A DNA stretch of 64,000 nucleotides, taken from positions 186,001 through 250,000 of the forward strand of contig CAWBXX010000001.1 of assembly GCA_963792885.1 (NCBI GenBank), given 5' to 3'. A program made the position numbers and the translations under genes. The notes beneath the pieces were generated by a model. It worked only from the letters and a program-made list of their open reading frames with translations. It did no database searches and was not told where the DNA came from. Origin of the DNA: DASWJZ01 sp963792885. Its GTDB lineage: Bacteria > Pseudomonadota > Alphaproteobacteria > Rhizobiales > Afifellaceae. Shown here piece after piece: positions 26,705-35,943 of this stretch (position 1 is the stretch's first letter; each line of letters begins with the position of its first letter).

Positions 26705-27115
26705 ATGGCGTCCTATTCGATCGCCGATGTGCGGGCGATCCAGCCCTTCTACGTAACGAAGCTCAAAGCCGCTGGGATCAAGTCGACAGCCAAGCTGCTA
26801 GAGCGCGCCGCCACCCCAAGGCTCCGCAGGGCGCTCTGCGAATCCACCGACATCCCAAACCGGCTCATCCTTGAATGGGCGAACATCGCTGATCTGACGC
26901 GGGTTTCCGGCGTGGCGCTCGAATACGCCGAACTGCTCGTCGCCGCGGGTGTTGATACAGTGAAGGATCTGAGGCGAAGGAATGCTGCCAACCTCGTCGC
27001 CCGGATGGCCGAGGTCAACGGCCGCAGGCCGCGCGTGCGCGTCCTGCCGACCGAGAAGCGGGTGATGCGCTGGATCGAGACGGCGAAGAAGCTCAAGCCC
27101 GTCATGGACTATTAA
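26705..27115 (+). CDS. DUF4332 helix-hairpin-helix protein
   Basis: About 136 residues of DUF4332 type: two tandem helix-hairpin-helix-like repeats, KLKAAGIKSTAKLLERAATP and RVSGVALEYAELLVAAGVDT with VKDLRRRNAANLVARMAEVN. HhH repeats suggest DNA or protein binding; no activity is established. GGAGG at 26692-26696 fits ATG 26705; a GTG at 26690 would overlap it. Stand-alone, 57 bases ahead of the methylmalonyl-CoA mutase genes. Confidence 0.82.
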   Translation: MASYSIADVRAIQPFYVTKLKAAGIKSTAKLLERAATPRLRRALCESTDIPNRLILEWANIADLTRVSGVALEYAELLVAAGVDTVKDLRRRNAANLVARMAEVNGRRPRVRVLPTEKRVMRWIETAKKLKPVMDY

Positions 27116-27171
27116 GGGCCGGAATCCCGCCCGTCTTGCCGCGTCAAGCGCGGGGACATACAAGCGTCGGC

Positions 27172-28570
27172 ATGGCCGATACGGAACTCCACTCGGCGTT
27201 CGGCGCGACGTCTGGCATCGAGGATTGGCGGAAGCTCGTCGAGAAGGCGCTGAACGGCCGCGAGCCCGAGACCCTCAATTCGCGGACGCGCGACGGCATC
27301 GTGGTCGAGCCGCTCTACGCCGCACGGCGTGATGCCCGCGCACTCTCCGGACGCAGCCCCCGCGCGTGGGCTATCGTGCAGCCGATCGACGACCCGGACG
27401 CCGACCGCGCCCATTCACAAGCCCAGGCCGATCTCCAGGGCGGCGCGAGCGGCCTTTCGCTCCGCTTCGCCGGCTCGGCGGCAGCGGCCGGCTTCGGCCT
27501 TCCGGCGAGCAAGGGCGCGCTTGCCGCTGCGCTCGACGGCGTCGACCTTGCCAAGGTTCAGCTGAGGATCGAGCCTAGCGCCGACTGCCTTCGATCGGCG
27601 GGGTGGGTGGCGGAGCTGGCGGCGCGACGCGGCATCGCTCCGGAGCTGACGGACATCAGCTTCGGGCTCGACCCGGTAGCGCTGCTTACGCCGGGCGATG
27701 CCCAACCGCCGGACGCCAAGGAATTCGCCGCGCGCTTCACGGCGCTCCGTTCAGCGCATTTCCGTGGACCGCTCGCGCTCCTCGACGCGCGCCCGTATCA
27801 CGAGGCCGGCGCAAGCGAGGCGCAGGAGCTGGCCGGCGTCCTAGCGGCCGCTGCATGGTGGCTCCGCGCGCTTGGCGATGCCGGCGTAGAGCCGGCCAAC
27901 GCGCTGCCGCTCTTCGGTGCGTCGGTTTCGGTCGACCGCAACTTGCTTCTCTCGATCGCAAAGCTTCGCGCTCTGCGGCTGCTCTGGGCGCGGCTTCTTG
28001 AGCTCTGCGACGCAACGGCAACGCCGCTCGCCATCCACGCGGAGACGAGCCGGCGGATGCTGGCCCGCGCCGATGCCACCACAAATCTCCTGCGCAATAC
28101 GGTCGCCGCCTTTGCGGCGGCTGTCGGCGGCGCCGATGCAATCACAGTCCTGCCGCACACTGCGGCGGCCGGGCTCGCCGACCGCAGCGCGCGAGCGCTC
28201 GCTATGAACATCCAGCATCTCCTCGTCGAGGAGTTCGCATCTTCATGTCGTTGCGGACCCGGCCGCGGGGTCGGGCGCGATCGAGGCTCTGACGGAGACG
28301 CTCGCCGAGCGCGCTTGGTCGGATTTCAGCGAGATCGAGCGCGACGGCGGTATCGTCGAGAGCCTGCGTGCCGGCGCCTTCCAGGGCCGGATCGCGAAAG
28401 CGCGCGCGGCGCTCATAAAGACGATAGCCAGCGGGGATGCGCCCCTGGTCGGCGTGACGATCCACGCCGTCGAGGCGGAGCCGGCGTCGGCCGCGATCGA
28501 AAGCCCGGCCACCCTTGACGGCCTCGAGCCGATCCACCTCGAAGACGCGGCAGCGAAGGCAGCGGCATGA
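27172..28570 (+). CDS. mutA: Methylmalonyl-CoA mutase small subunit, one frameshift
   Basis: About 465 residues after correction. The small subunit is a catalytically inactive homologue of MutB with a TIM-barrel-like fold: DWRKLVEKALNGREPETLNS, GLSLRFAGSAAAAGFGLPA, HAETSRRMLARADATTNLLR and AFAAAVGGADAITVLPHTAA. An extra T at 28234-28235 shifts the frame after HLLVEE; the continuation SHLHVVADPAAGSGAIEALT ends at 28570. It pairs with MutB to isomerise (R)-methylmalonyl-CoA and succinyl-CoA in propionate metabolism. ATG 27172 is the natural start. The stop overlaps mutB by four bases. Confidence 0.93.
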
Positions 28571-30731
28571 CGCGCATGCCCGATTTCGCTCAGGCGGCGT
28601 GGCAGTCGCCGACTCTCGCGCCGGAGGTCGCCATCGCGAAAACTTGGGCCTCGCCCGAGGGCATCGCGATCAAGTCCTCCTACAGCGCGGACGATCTCGA
28701 CGGCCTTACCGCCTTAGACAGCGTTCCCGGCGTTCCGCCCTATCTCCGCGGCCCCTACCCGACCATGTATGTCGAGCGGCCATGGACGATCCGCCAATAT
28801 GCTGGCTTCTCCACGGCGCGCGATTCCAACGCCTTCTACCGCCGCAACCTCGCCGCCGGGCAGAAGGGCCTCTCCGTCGCTTTCGATCTTCCCACGCACC
28901 GCGGCTACGATTCCGACGATCCGCGCGTCGCGGGCGACGTCGGCATGGCGGGCGTGGCGATCGAACTCCATCCTCGACATGGAGGAGCTTTTCGCCGGCA
29001 TCCCGCTTGGCGAGATGACCGTGTCGATGACGATGAACGGCGCAGTGCTGCCGATCCTCGCGCTCTACATCGTCGCGGCCGAGCGGCAGGGCGTGAAGCC
29101 TGAGGCGCTTTCCGGCACCATCCAGAACGACATCCTGAAGGAGTTCCTGGTCCGCAACACCTACATCTACCCGCCGCGGCCTTCGATGCGGATCGTCGCC
29201 GACATCTTCGCCTTCTGCGCGGAGAAGATGCCGCGCTTCAACCCGATTTCCGTCTCCGGCTACCACATGCAGGAAGCAGGAGCGACGGCGGACCTCGAGC
29301 TTGCCTATACGCTCGCCGACGGGCTCGACTATGTGCGTGCGGGGCTCGCGGCCGGGCTGCCGATCGACCGCTTCGCGCCGCGGCTCTCCTTCTTCTTCGG
29401 CATCGGCATGAGCTTCTTCATGGAGGTGGCGAAGCTCCGCGCCGCGCGACTTCTTTGGGCGGAGCTCGTGGCGGAAAAGTTCAGTCCGTCCGATCCGCGA
29501 TCCTTGGCGCTTCGCACGCACTGCCAGACCTCTGGCTGGTCGCTAACGGCGCAGGACATCTTCAACAATGTCGGCCGCACGATGATCGAGGCGATGGCCG
29601 CGACCTTCGGCGGCACGCAGTCGCTCCACACCAACGCCCTCGACGAGGCGCTGGCGCTGCCCAGCGATTTCTCCGCTCGCATCGCGCGGAACACGCAGCT
29701 CGTGCTGGCTCTCGAAACCGGCATGACGCGGGTCATTGACCCGTGGGGCGGGTCGTTCTTCGTCGAGCGGCTGACGGCGGATCTCGCGGACAGCGCCCGC
29801 GCCCATATCGACGAGGTGGAAGCGCTCGGCGGGATGGCGCGAGCGATCGAGGACGGCCTGCCGCAAATGCGGATCGAGGAATCCGCGGCGAAAGTGCAGG
29901 CGCGGATCGACAGCGGCCGAGAGACCGTGGTCGGCGTCAACCGCTACCGGAGCCCCGACGCGGCCGAGGTGGAACTTCTGAAGGTGGACAACGCCGCCGT
30001 CCGTGCCGAACAGATCGCGAAGCTCGAAAAGTTGAAGCGCGAGCGCGACACCGAGAAGACGGACGCTACGCTCGCAGCGCTGTCCGAAGCAGCGCGTAAC
30101 AGCGCGAACCTCCTCGCGGCCGCCGTCGATGCAGCGCGCGCAGGTGCGAGCGTCGGCGAAATGAGTTTGGCGCTCGAGCGCGTCTTCGGGCGGCATGCCG
30201 CCGAGCCGCGTGCCCCCGCCGGCGTCTACAAGCGCGAGATCGATCCTGATAACGAAGTGGTCAGGCGCGTTGTCGCTATGACCGCCGACTTCGCCCGGAA
30301 CGAAGGGCGCCCTCCAAAAGTCCTCGTCGCCAAGATGGGCCAGGACGGCCACGACCGCGGCCAGAAAGTGATCGCGTCGGGCTTCGCCGATCTCGGCTTC
30401 GACGTCGATATCGGTCCGCTCTTCGCCACACCTGAAGAAGCGGCGGAGCGCGCCGTCGCCCACGACGTCCACGTCGTCGGCGTCTCGACGCTCGCCGCCG
30501 GGCACCTGACGCACGTGCCGTCGCTTCGCCAGGCTCTCGACGACGGCCGGGCGCGAAGACATCATGATCGTCGTCGGCGGCGTGGTGCCGCCACAGGACT
30601 ACGAGGTGCTCGAGGCGGCAGGCGTTGCCGTCATCTTCCCGCCCGGCACCGCCGTCACAGAGGCGGCGGAGAAGCTGCTCGAGGCGCTCAACCGCAAACT
30701 CGGCTACGCCCAGCGCACCGCCGCGGAATAG
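28567..30731 (+). CDS. mutB: Methylmalonyl-CoA mutase large subunit (B12-dependent), two frameshifts
   Basis: About 720 residues. The substrate-binding barrel shows YPTMYVERPWTIRQYAGFST, GLSVAFDLPTHRGYDSDDP, SGYHMQEAGATADLELAYTL and HCQTSGWSLTAQDIFNNVGR. The C-terminal cobalamin-binding domain contains AKMGQDGHDRGQKVIASG, where DxHxxG supplies the lower-axial His, and VVGVSTLAAGHLTHVP. Insertions at 28964-28965 (extra A) and 30545-30546 (extra G) split the gene; the ending PPQDYEVLEAAGVAVIFPPG then follows. Subunit pair and gene order mutA-mutB are standard. No MeaB chaperone is adjacent downstream. Confidence 0.95.
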
Positions 30732-30825
30732 GCGAAAATCCGGCCATAGCCTCTTAACGCCGCGGTATGCACTCGGCGTCTAAGACGCCTCGCCAGACAG
30801 AGCCGCCGCAGCGGAGAGGAGCGCG

Positions 30826-32187
30826 ATGTCGCGAGCCGCACAGTGCCGCATCAGCCGCCGCGCCTTCGCGGGCGGCGCCCTTGCGCTCGCTTCGCCGATG
30901 CTTGCCCCGGCGGCCGGCGCGGCCTCTCTCTTCTCCGGCGCCCTCGACGCGACCGAGGTCGGGCTTCGGCCGGGCGCGGCCGAGGATCAGGGCGCGGCAC
31001 TTGCCACGGCGCTCGTGCAGGCCGCCGCGACGGGCCAACCGCTCTTCCTGCCACCGGGCCGATACGCTGTCGCGAATGTCGCGCTTCCCGCCCACGCGCA
31101 TCTGATCGGTATCCCCGGCGAGAGCCGCCTCGTTTTCGCCGGCGGCGATTTCATGCTGAGAAGCGAGCATGCGCGCCGTCTCCGGCTTGAAGGCGTCACG
31201 CTCGACGGCGGCGCCCTGCCCCTTTCGTCGGCGCTTCTCGATGTCGACGGCGTCGATGACATCGCCGTCGACGACTGCGACTTCGTCGCAAGCGGCGCCG
31301 CCGGGGTCCATCTGCGCGCCGCCGCAGGCCGCGTGTCGAATTCGCGCTTCGACTTGATCGGCACGGTCGGCGTCTATCTCCGCCAGTCGAACGGCCTGGA
31401 GGTCAGCGGCAACAGCGTCACCAATTGCGGCGACACCGGCATCCTCGTCGCTCGCGACGCGGAGAGCGAGGACGGCACCATCGTGCGCGGCAATCGCGTA
31501 AGCCGCATCCGCGCCGAATCAGGCGGCACCGGGCAGAACGGCAACGGCATCAATCTCGACAAGGCGAACGGCGTCGTCATCGCCGACAATCGCGTCGACG
31601 ACTGCGCCTTCTCCGCGATCCGCTGCTTCTCCTCCGACAACATCGCGGTGACCGGCAACGTCGCCACCAATTCCGGCGAGATGGCGCTCTACGTGGAGTT
31701 CGCGTTCGAGGGCGCGATCGTCGCGAACAACCTGATCGACGGGGCGAACGGCGGTATCTCGTTCGCCAATTTCATGGAACATGGCGGGCGGCTCGGCTCT
31801 TGCTCCGGCAATGTTGTGCGGCGCATCCGGGGCGGACCGCCCTATCCCGACGGCAACCTGCAGAACGGCGCCGGCATCAGCGCGGAGGCCGATGTCGCGA
31901 TCACCGGAAACACGATCGAAGACGCGATCTGGGGGCTGCAGCTCGGCTGGGGGCCCTATCTCCGCGACGTAACGGCGAGTGGAAATGTCATCCGTCGAAC
32001 GCAGATCGGGATCGCCGTCTCCGTCGCAGAGGGCGCCGGCCCGACCCTGATCGCCAACAACCTAATAGACGAGGTGAAGCGCGGCGCGATCCTCGGCATG
32101 CGCTGGGACGAGGTCGCTACCGACGAGCTGGTGGACGGCACTGTCGCGGTCCCCGGCGTCAGCCTGGCGGGAAATCGAAAGGTGTAG
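30826..32187 (+). CDS. TIGR03808-type Tat-exported right-handed beta-helix protein
   Basis: About 453 residues. The N-terminus CRISRRAFAGGALALASP is a twin-arginine signal (SRRAFAGG), which predicts folded export to the periplasm. The body consists of repeated parallel beta-helix rungs rich in GN, such as NGLEVSGNSVTNCGDTGILV, NGVVIADNRVDDCAFSAIRC and VAITGNTIEDAIWGLQLGWG. The family TIGR03808 is described as an uncharacterised Tat-translocated repeat protein of rhizobia; the fold suggests polysaccharide binding or lyase activity, but no catalytic set is evident. Intact. It precedes IalB convergently with a six-base gap. Confidence 0.88.
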   Translation: MSRAAQCRISRRAFAGGALALASPMLAPAAGAASLFSGALDATEVGLRPGAAEDQGAALATALVQAAATGQPLFLPPGRYAVANVALPAHAHLIGIPGESRLVFAGGDFMLRSEHARRLRLEGVTLDGGALPLSSALLDVDGVDDIAVDDCDFVASGAAGVHLRAAAGRVSNSRFDLIGTVGVYLRQSNGLEVSGNSVTNCGDTGILVARDAESEDGTIVRGNRVSRIRAESGGTGQNGNGINLDKANGVVIADNRVDDCAFSAIRCFSSDNIAVTGNVATNSGEMALYVEFAFEGAIVANNLIDGANGGISFANFMEHGGRLGSCSGNVVRRIRGGPPYPDGNLQNGAGISAEADVAITGNTIEDAIWGLQLGWGPYLRDVTASGNVIRRTQIGIAVSVAEGAGPTLIANNLIDEVKRGAILGMRWDEVATDELVDGTVAVPGVSLAGNRKV

Positions 32188-32192
32188 AAGAG

Positions 32193-32699
32193 CTACTTAG
32201 AGAAGAACTCGTAGGCGGCGGCGAAGCCCTTGAGGCTCCCCTTCACCGTCACCGGCTGCTGATTGACCGGCTGGAACGTCACCGCATAGTCGGTGCCCTT
32301 GCGGAAGACATCGAGCAACTGGTCATCGAAGCCGAACTCCGCCAGGCAGGCCCGCGGCGCGCAGTAGAGGAAAGCTGCATTGATCGGAGGGAGATCGCCG
32401 GCGTTGACAGTGACGCCCGGGGCAAGAAGCACCTGCGTTGGTGAGTAGACGGCCGCTTTCAGACTGCCGTCGTCCTTCTTCGTGAGGACGAACGCGAGCC
32501 CCACCTCGCTGGTGCCCGCCTTGGTAAAGGTCTGCGACATGGTGCATTTCTTGGAGCCGCCGGACTCGTCGCAGCCGACCACCCAGTCCTGGAAACGGGT
32601 CTCGCTCTTCGTCGCCTGGGCAAATGCCGCGGGCGCGAGCGCTGCGAACGCGATGGCAGAGAGCATGAAGCTGCCAGCGAAATTCCCTCGTAAAAACAT
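32193..32699 (-). CDS. IalB (invasion-associated locus B) family protein
   Basis: About 168 residues starting MFLRGNFAGSFMLSAIAFAA, a signal peptide ending near AFAQA. The mature part carries FQDWVVGCDESGGSKKCTMS and INAAFLYCAPRACLAEFGFD, the paired-cysteine pattern of IalB-like proteins. In Bartonella, IalB contributes to erythrocyte invasion; in free-living alphaproteobacteria its homologues are periplasmic proteins of unknown role. The ATG at 32699 is preferred to an upstream GTG at 32711. No sign of pathogenicity should be inferred from the name. Confidence 0.88.
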   Translation of the reverse strand: MFLRGNFAGSFMLSAIAFAALAPAAFAQATKSETRFQDWVVGCDESGGSKKCTMSQTFTKAGTSEVGLAFVLTKKDDGSLKAAVYSPTQVLLAPGVTVNAGDLPPINAAFLYCAPRACLAEFGFDDQLLDVFRKGTDYAVTFQPVNQQPVTVKGSLKGFAAAYEFFSK

Positions 32700-32771
32700 C
32701 GGTTTACCCACAACGAACGCCAGACTGCGGCTCTTTTCTCGGCGCGGCTGCCCGATGTCAACAGAACAAGG

Positions 32772-33779
32772 TCAGCCGAGGCCGCGGAAGGCCGATTCGA
32801 TGGCACGCACCTCGCCGACCTCTACGCGCCGCCGCGTCGTGACCGGCGTCCTGGCGCGCCGCGCCAGCCCGTCTCTGTGCTCGGGCAGAAGCCGCGTCAG
32901 GACCGCGGCCATCGTGGCCTCAGCGGCGCGCGTAGCGCCGTCGTCGGCCTTCAGCGCAACGCCGAGGCCGAGATCGCCGAGCGCGGCGCAGAAGACGCCC
33001 TCCGCGCCGGTTTTCACCAGCGCGGCGCCACCGAGAAGCGACATCACCTCGGTGCAGAAGCGCCCCGTGCCGGCCACGTAGAACGGCTGTGCAATCGCTG
33101 CCTTATAGATGCGACGGGACGCCTCGGCGCGCGCCTTCCCCAGCCCAACGCCGCTTCCAAAGCGCGCGAAGCCGCGCGCAAGGTTCGAGAGCGGCACGGC
33201 GTAGGTCGGGATCGAGCAACCGTCGACACCGCAATTCTCCGCGCCGTGCTCCGCGCCCGTGAGGCTCGCGAGCGCTTCGGCGACGGCGTGCTGAACCGGG
33301 TGATCGGGTGCGACATAGTTGTGGTGGTCGACACCGAGATGGCGCGCGAGCGCCAGGAAATTCGCATGCTTGCCGGAGCAATTGTTGTGCAGCGGTCCGG
33401 GCCTCTCGCCCCTGCGTATCAGCTCGGCTGCGGCAGCGCCGTTTGACGGCGCATGCGTGCCGCATTCGAGCGACGTCTCATCGAGCCCGATCGCCTCGAG
33501 CATCGCGGAGACGCCGGCGACATGCTCGGGCTCGCCGCCATGCGAGGCCTGCGCCAGCGCAAGCTCCCGCTCGCCGAAGCCAAAGGCGTCGGCCGCGCCG
33601 CTTTCGACCAGCGGCAGCGCCTGAATCGCCTTCACCGCGGAGCGCGGATAGACCGGCTCCTCCACCGCTCCGATGGCGAAAAGCGTCTTCCCTTCCGCAT
33701 CGACCACGGCAACGGCGCCGCGGTGGCGGCTCTCGACGCGCCCGCTGCGGGTGACCTCGACAAGGACGGGATTGGCCAT
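32772..33779 (-). CDS. ansA: L-asparaginase, rhizobial type (AnsA, class 3)
   Basis: About 335 residues. Typical of the Rhizobium etli AnsA family, which is unrelated to bacterial type I/II enzymes: VTRSGRVESRHRGAVAVVDA, YPRSAVKAIQALPLVESGAA, LALAQASHGGEPEHVAGVSA, CSGKHANFLALARHLGVDH and ENCGVDGCSIPTYAVPLSNL. The Ser-Lys pairs in SAVK and in SGKH and the zinc-binding Cys of NCGVDGCS are present. It hydrolyses asparagine to aspartate and ammonia in the cytosol. ATG 33779 is natural. The interval upstream contains an FNR/FixK-like box shared with the macA promoter region. Confidence 0.9.
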   Translation of the reverse strand: MANPVLVEVTRSGRVESRHRGAVAVVDAEGKTLFAIGAVEEPVYPRSAVKAIQALPLVESGAADAFGFGERELALAQASHGGEPEHVAGVSAMLEAIGLDETSLECGTHAPSNGAAAAELIRRGERPGPLHNNCSGKHANFLALARHLGVDHHNYVAPDHPVQHAVAEALASLTGAEHGAENCGVDGCSIPTYAVPLSNLARGFARFGSGVGLGKARAEASRRIYKAAIAQPFYVAGTGRFCTEVMSLLGGAALVKTGAEGVFCAALGDLGLGVALKADDGATRAAEATMAAVLTRLLPEHRDGLARRARTPVTTRRRVEVGEVRAIESAFRGLG

Positions 33780-33854
33780 TTCGCCTCAGGAACAAGCGCG
33801 ACCGCCGCGACTAGCCCGGCCCTGCCCAGAAAGGCAAGCCCAGGCGCAGGACGA

Positions 33855-33868
33855 TTGACCCGCGTCAA
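33855..33868. promoter_or_regulatory. FNR/FixK/NnrR-like inverted repeat between ansA and macA
   Basis: TTGACCCGCGTCAA has the TTGA-N6-TCAA form recognised by FNR/CRP-family regulators such as FnrN, FixK and NnrR. It is 62 bases upstream of the macA start and 76 bases upstream of the divergent ansA start. No regulator gene of this family is in the window. A match of this size is moderately likely by chance in 64 kb, but the intergenic position between divergent genes favours it. Confidence 0.4.
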
Positions 33869-33929
33869 CCACGCGCGCCCCGCTCCTTTGGTAAACTTCT
33901 GCGACATCTCCATGTAAGGCACGGCAGCC

Positions 33930-35216
33930 ATGAACGTGCAGCAAAACATCAAGCCACCCGCCGACGTGGCCGAGACACTGGAGCTCGGAAAGTCGCCCTC
34001 GCGCGGCTGGCTCTCGCGGCGAAGCCTCTTTCTCGGCGTCCTCGCCGTGCTGGCGCTCGTCGCCCTCTACTTCTTCGTCTTCGCCGGCTCGGCGACGTCG
34101 GTCCGCTACGTGACCGAGCCTGCCAAGCGCGGCGCGCTGACCGAGGTCGTGACCGCCACAGGCACGGTCGAGCCGACCAACCAGGTCGAAATCTCGAGCG
34201 AGCTCTCCGGCACGGTGAAACAGGTTCTTGTCGACTACAACGACCAGGTCACCGAGGGCCAAGTGCTTGCGGTCCTCGATACCGACAAGCTCGAGGCCGA
34301 CGTCGCGCATGCGCGCGCAACGCTCGCCATGCGGAACGCGCAAGTGCAGGACGCCGATGCGACGCTGGCGGAGTCCAAACAGGCCTACGACCGCGCACTC
34401 GCGCTGACGGAGAAGGACTTCGCGTCGGCCGCTACGCGCGAGCAGGCGCAGGCCACGTATCAGCGCTCGGTCGCTGCCCTCGCCGTGGCGAAGGCCAACG
34501 TCGAGGTGGCGCAGGCCGACCTCCTGACCGCCGAGACGAATCTCAAGAAGGCGACCATCCGCTCGCCGATCAACGGCGTGGTGATGAGCCGCTCGGTCGA
34601 GCCCGGGCAGACGGTCGCCGCGTCGCTGCAGGCGCCGGTGCTCTTCACGATCGCGGAGAACCTTGCCTCCATGCAGCTTGAGGTCGACATCGACGAGGCA
34701 GACGTCGGTCAGGTGCAGAAGGGACAGGAGGCGACCTTCACCGTGGATGCGTTCCGCGATCGCACGTTCCCGGCCGAGGTGAGCACGGTGCGCGTCGCGC
34801 CGGTGACGATCAACAATGTCGTCACCTACACGGCGGTGCTCAGCCTCGACAACACCGACATGCTGCTCCGCCCGGGCATGACCGCAACCGCCGAGATCGT
34901 CGTGAAGAAGGTCGACGACGCGCTTCTCATTCCGAACGCGGCGCTCCGCTTCGCGCCCGCCTCGACCGAGACGTCGACCCGAAGCAGCGGCGGCGGGTTG
35001 TTGCGCATGCTCATGCCGCGGCCGCCGCGCGAGGAGGACGTCGCCAAGGTCGAGGAGACGGCCGACGGCGGGCGCGCGATCTACGTGCTTAAGGATGGCG
35101 CGCCGGAGAAGGTCGTCGTTCACGTCGGCGCGTCCGATGGCACCTGGACCGAAGTGGTCGACGGACCGCTTCAGGCCGGCGCGGCCGTTATCACGGATTC
35201 CCGGACGACCGGGTGA
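33930..35216 (+). CDS. macA: MacA-like periplasmic adaptor (membrane fusion protein)
   Basis: About 428 residues. One N-terminal membrane anchor (LFLGVLAVLALVALYFFVFA), then a barrel-sandwich half EVVTATGTVEPTNQVEISSE, a coiled-coil hairpin rich in Ala/Glu (about 110-180, KSQAYDRA-like heptads) and the second half KKATIRSPINGVVMSRSVEP. The C-terminal membrane-proximal domain ends with a stretch before VEETADGGRAIYVLKDGAPE. The adaptor connects the MacB ABC transporter to an outer-membrane channel for export of macrolides, lipopeptides or toxins; no TolC homologue is nearby. AAGG precedes ATG 33930. One base separates it from macB. Confidence 0.93.
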   Translation: MNVQQNIKPPADVAETLELGKSPSRGWLSRRSLFLGVLAVLALVALYFFVFAGSATSVRYVTEPAKRGALTEVVTATGTVEPTNQVEISSELSGTVKQVLVDYNDQVTEGQVLAVLDTDKLEADVAHARATLAMRNAQVQDADATLAESKQAYDRALALTEKDFASAATREQAQATYQRSVAALAVAKANVEVAQADLLTAETNLKKATIRSPINGVVMSRSVEPGQTVAASLQAPVLFTIAENLASMQLEVDIDEADVGQVQKGQEATFTVDAFRDRTFPAEVSTVRVAPVTINNVVTYTAVLSLDNTDMLLRPGMTATAEIVVKKVDDALLIPNAALRFAPASTETSTRSSGGGLLRMLMPRPPREEDVAKVEETADGGRAIYVLKDGAPEKVVVHVGASDGTWTEVVDGPLQAGAAVITDSRTTG

Positions 35217-35217
35217 G

Positions 35218-35943
35218 ATGGCGATGGCGGACACCTGGACCGAAGCGCCGCCGCTCGTCGCGTTCGCCGGCGTAAGCCGCGTCTACGGGCAAGGCGACGC
35301 GACCGTCAACGCGCTCGCCGACGTCGACATCGGCGTCGCTGAGGGCGACTTCGTCGCCATCATGGGGCCGAGCGGTTCGGGCAAGTCGACGGCGATGAAC
35401 ATCATCGGATGCCTCGATACACCGACCGCCGGCACCTACTATTTTCGCGGCGTCGACGTGGGCGCGCTGACGCGCCGGCAGCGCGCGCTGCTGCGGCGGA
35501 ATTACCTCGGCTTCGTGTTCCAGGGCTTCAACCTCCTGGCGCGCACCTCGGCGCTCGAGAACGTCGAGCTGCCGCTGATCTATCGCGGGACGCCGGCGCG
35601 CGAGCGCCGGCAATTGGCGCTCGCCGCGCTCAACGAGGTCGGCCTGACCGGCTGGGAGGATCACGATCCGAGCCAGCTTTCCGGCGGCCAGCAGCAGCGC
35701 GTCGCCATCGCGCGGGCGATCGTCACCAAGCCTTCGCTGCTTCTCGCGGACGAGCCGACCGGCAACCTCGACACGGCGATGAGCCACGAGATCATGCGGC
35801 TCCTGACGAGCCTCAACCAGCGCAACGGCATCACCGTCGTCATGGTCACGCACGAGGCGGAGATGGCCGAATACGCCTCGCGCGTCGTGCACTTCCTCGA
35901 CGGGCGCGTGGCTTCCGACGCACGCCGACGCGAGGCCGCCTGA
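35218..35943 (+). CDS. macB1: MacB-type ABC transporter ATP-binding protein
   Basis: About 241 residues. Walker A GPSGSGKSTAMNIIGC, Q-loop FVFQGFNLLARTSALENVEL, signature LSGGQQQRVAIARAIVTK, Walker B LLLADEPTGNLD and the switch His in VVMVTHEAEMAEYASRVV are all intact. The class is LolD/MacB type. In this genome the nucleotide-binding and permease parts are separate genes, unlike fused E. coli MacB. ATG 35218 directly follows the macA stop; a second ATG (35224) is in frame. The stop overlaps the permease start by one base (TGATG). Confidence 0.95.
   Translation: MAMADTWTEAPPLVAFAGVSRVYGQGDATVNALADVDIGVAEGDFVAIMGPSGSGKSTAMNIIGCLDTPTAGTYYFRGVDVGALTRRQRALLRRNYLGFVFQGFNLLARTSALENVELPLIYRGTPARERRQLALAALNEVGLTGWEDHDPSQLSGGQQQRVAIARAIVTKPSLLLADEPTGNLDTAMSHEIMRLLTSLNQRNGITVVMVTHEAEMAEYASRVVHFLDGRVASDARRREAA

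Noticed and set aside
32193..32699. Reading IalB as evidence of a pathogen
   Set aside because: The family is common in free-living alphaproteobacteria, and nothing else in the window points to pathogenicity.
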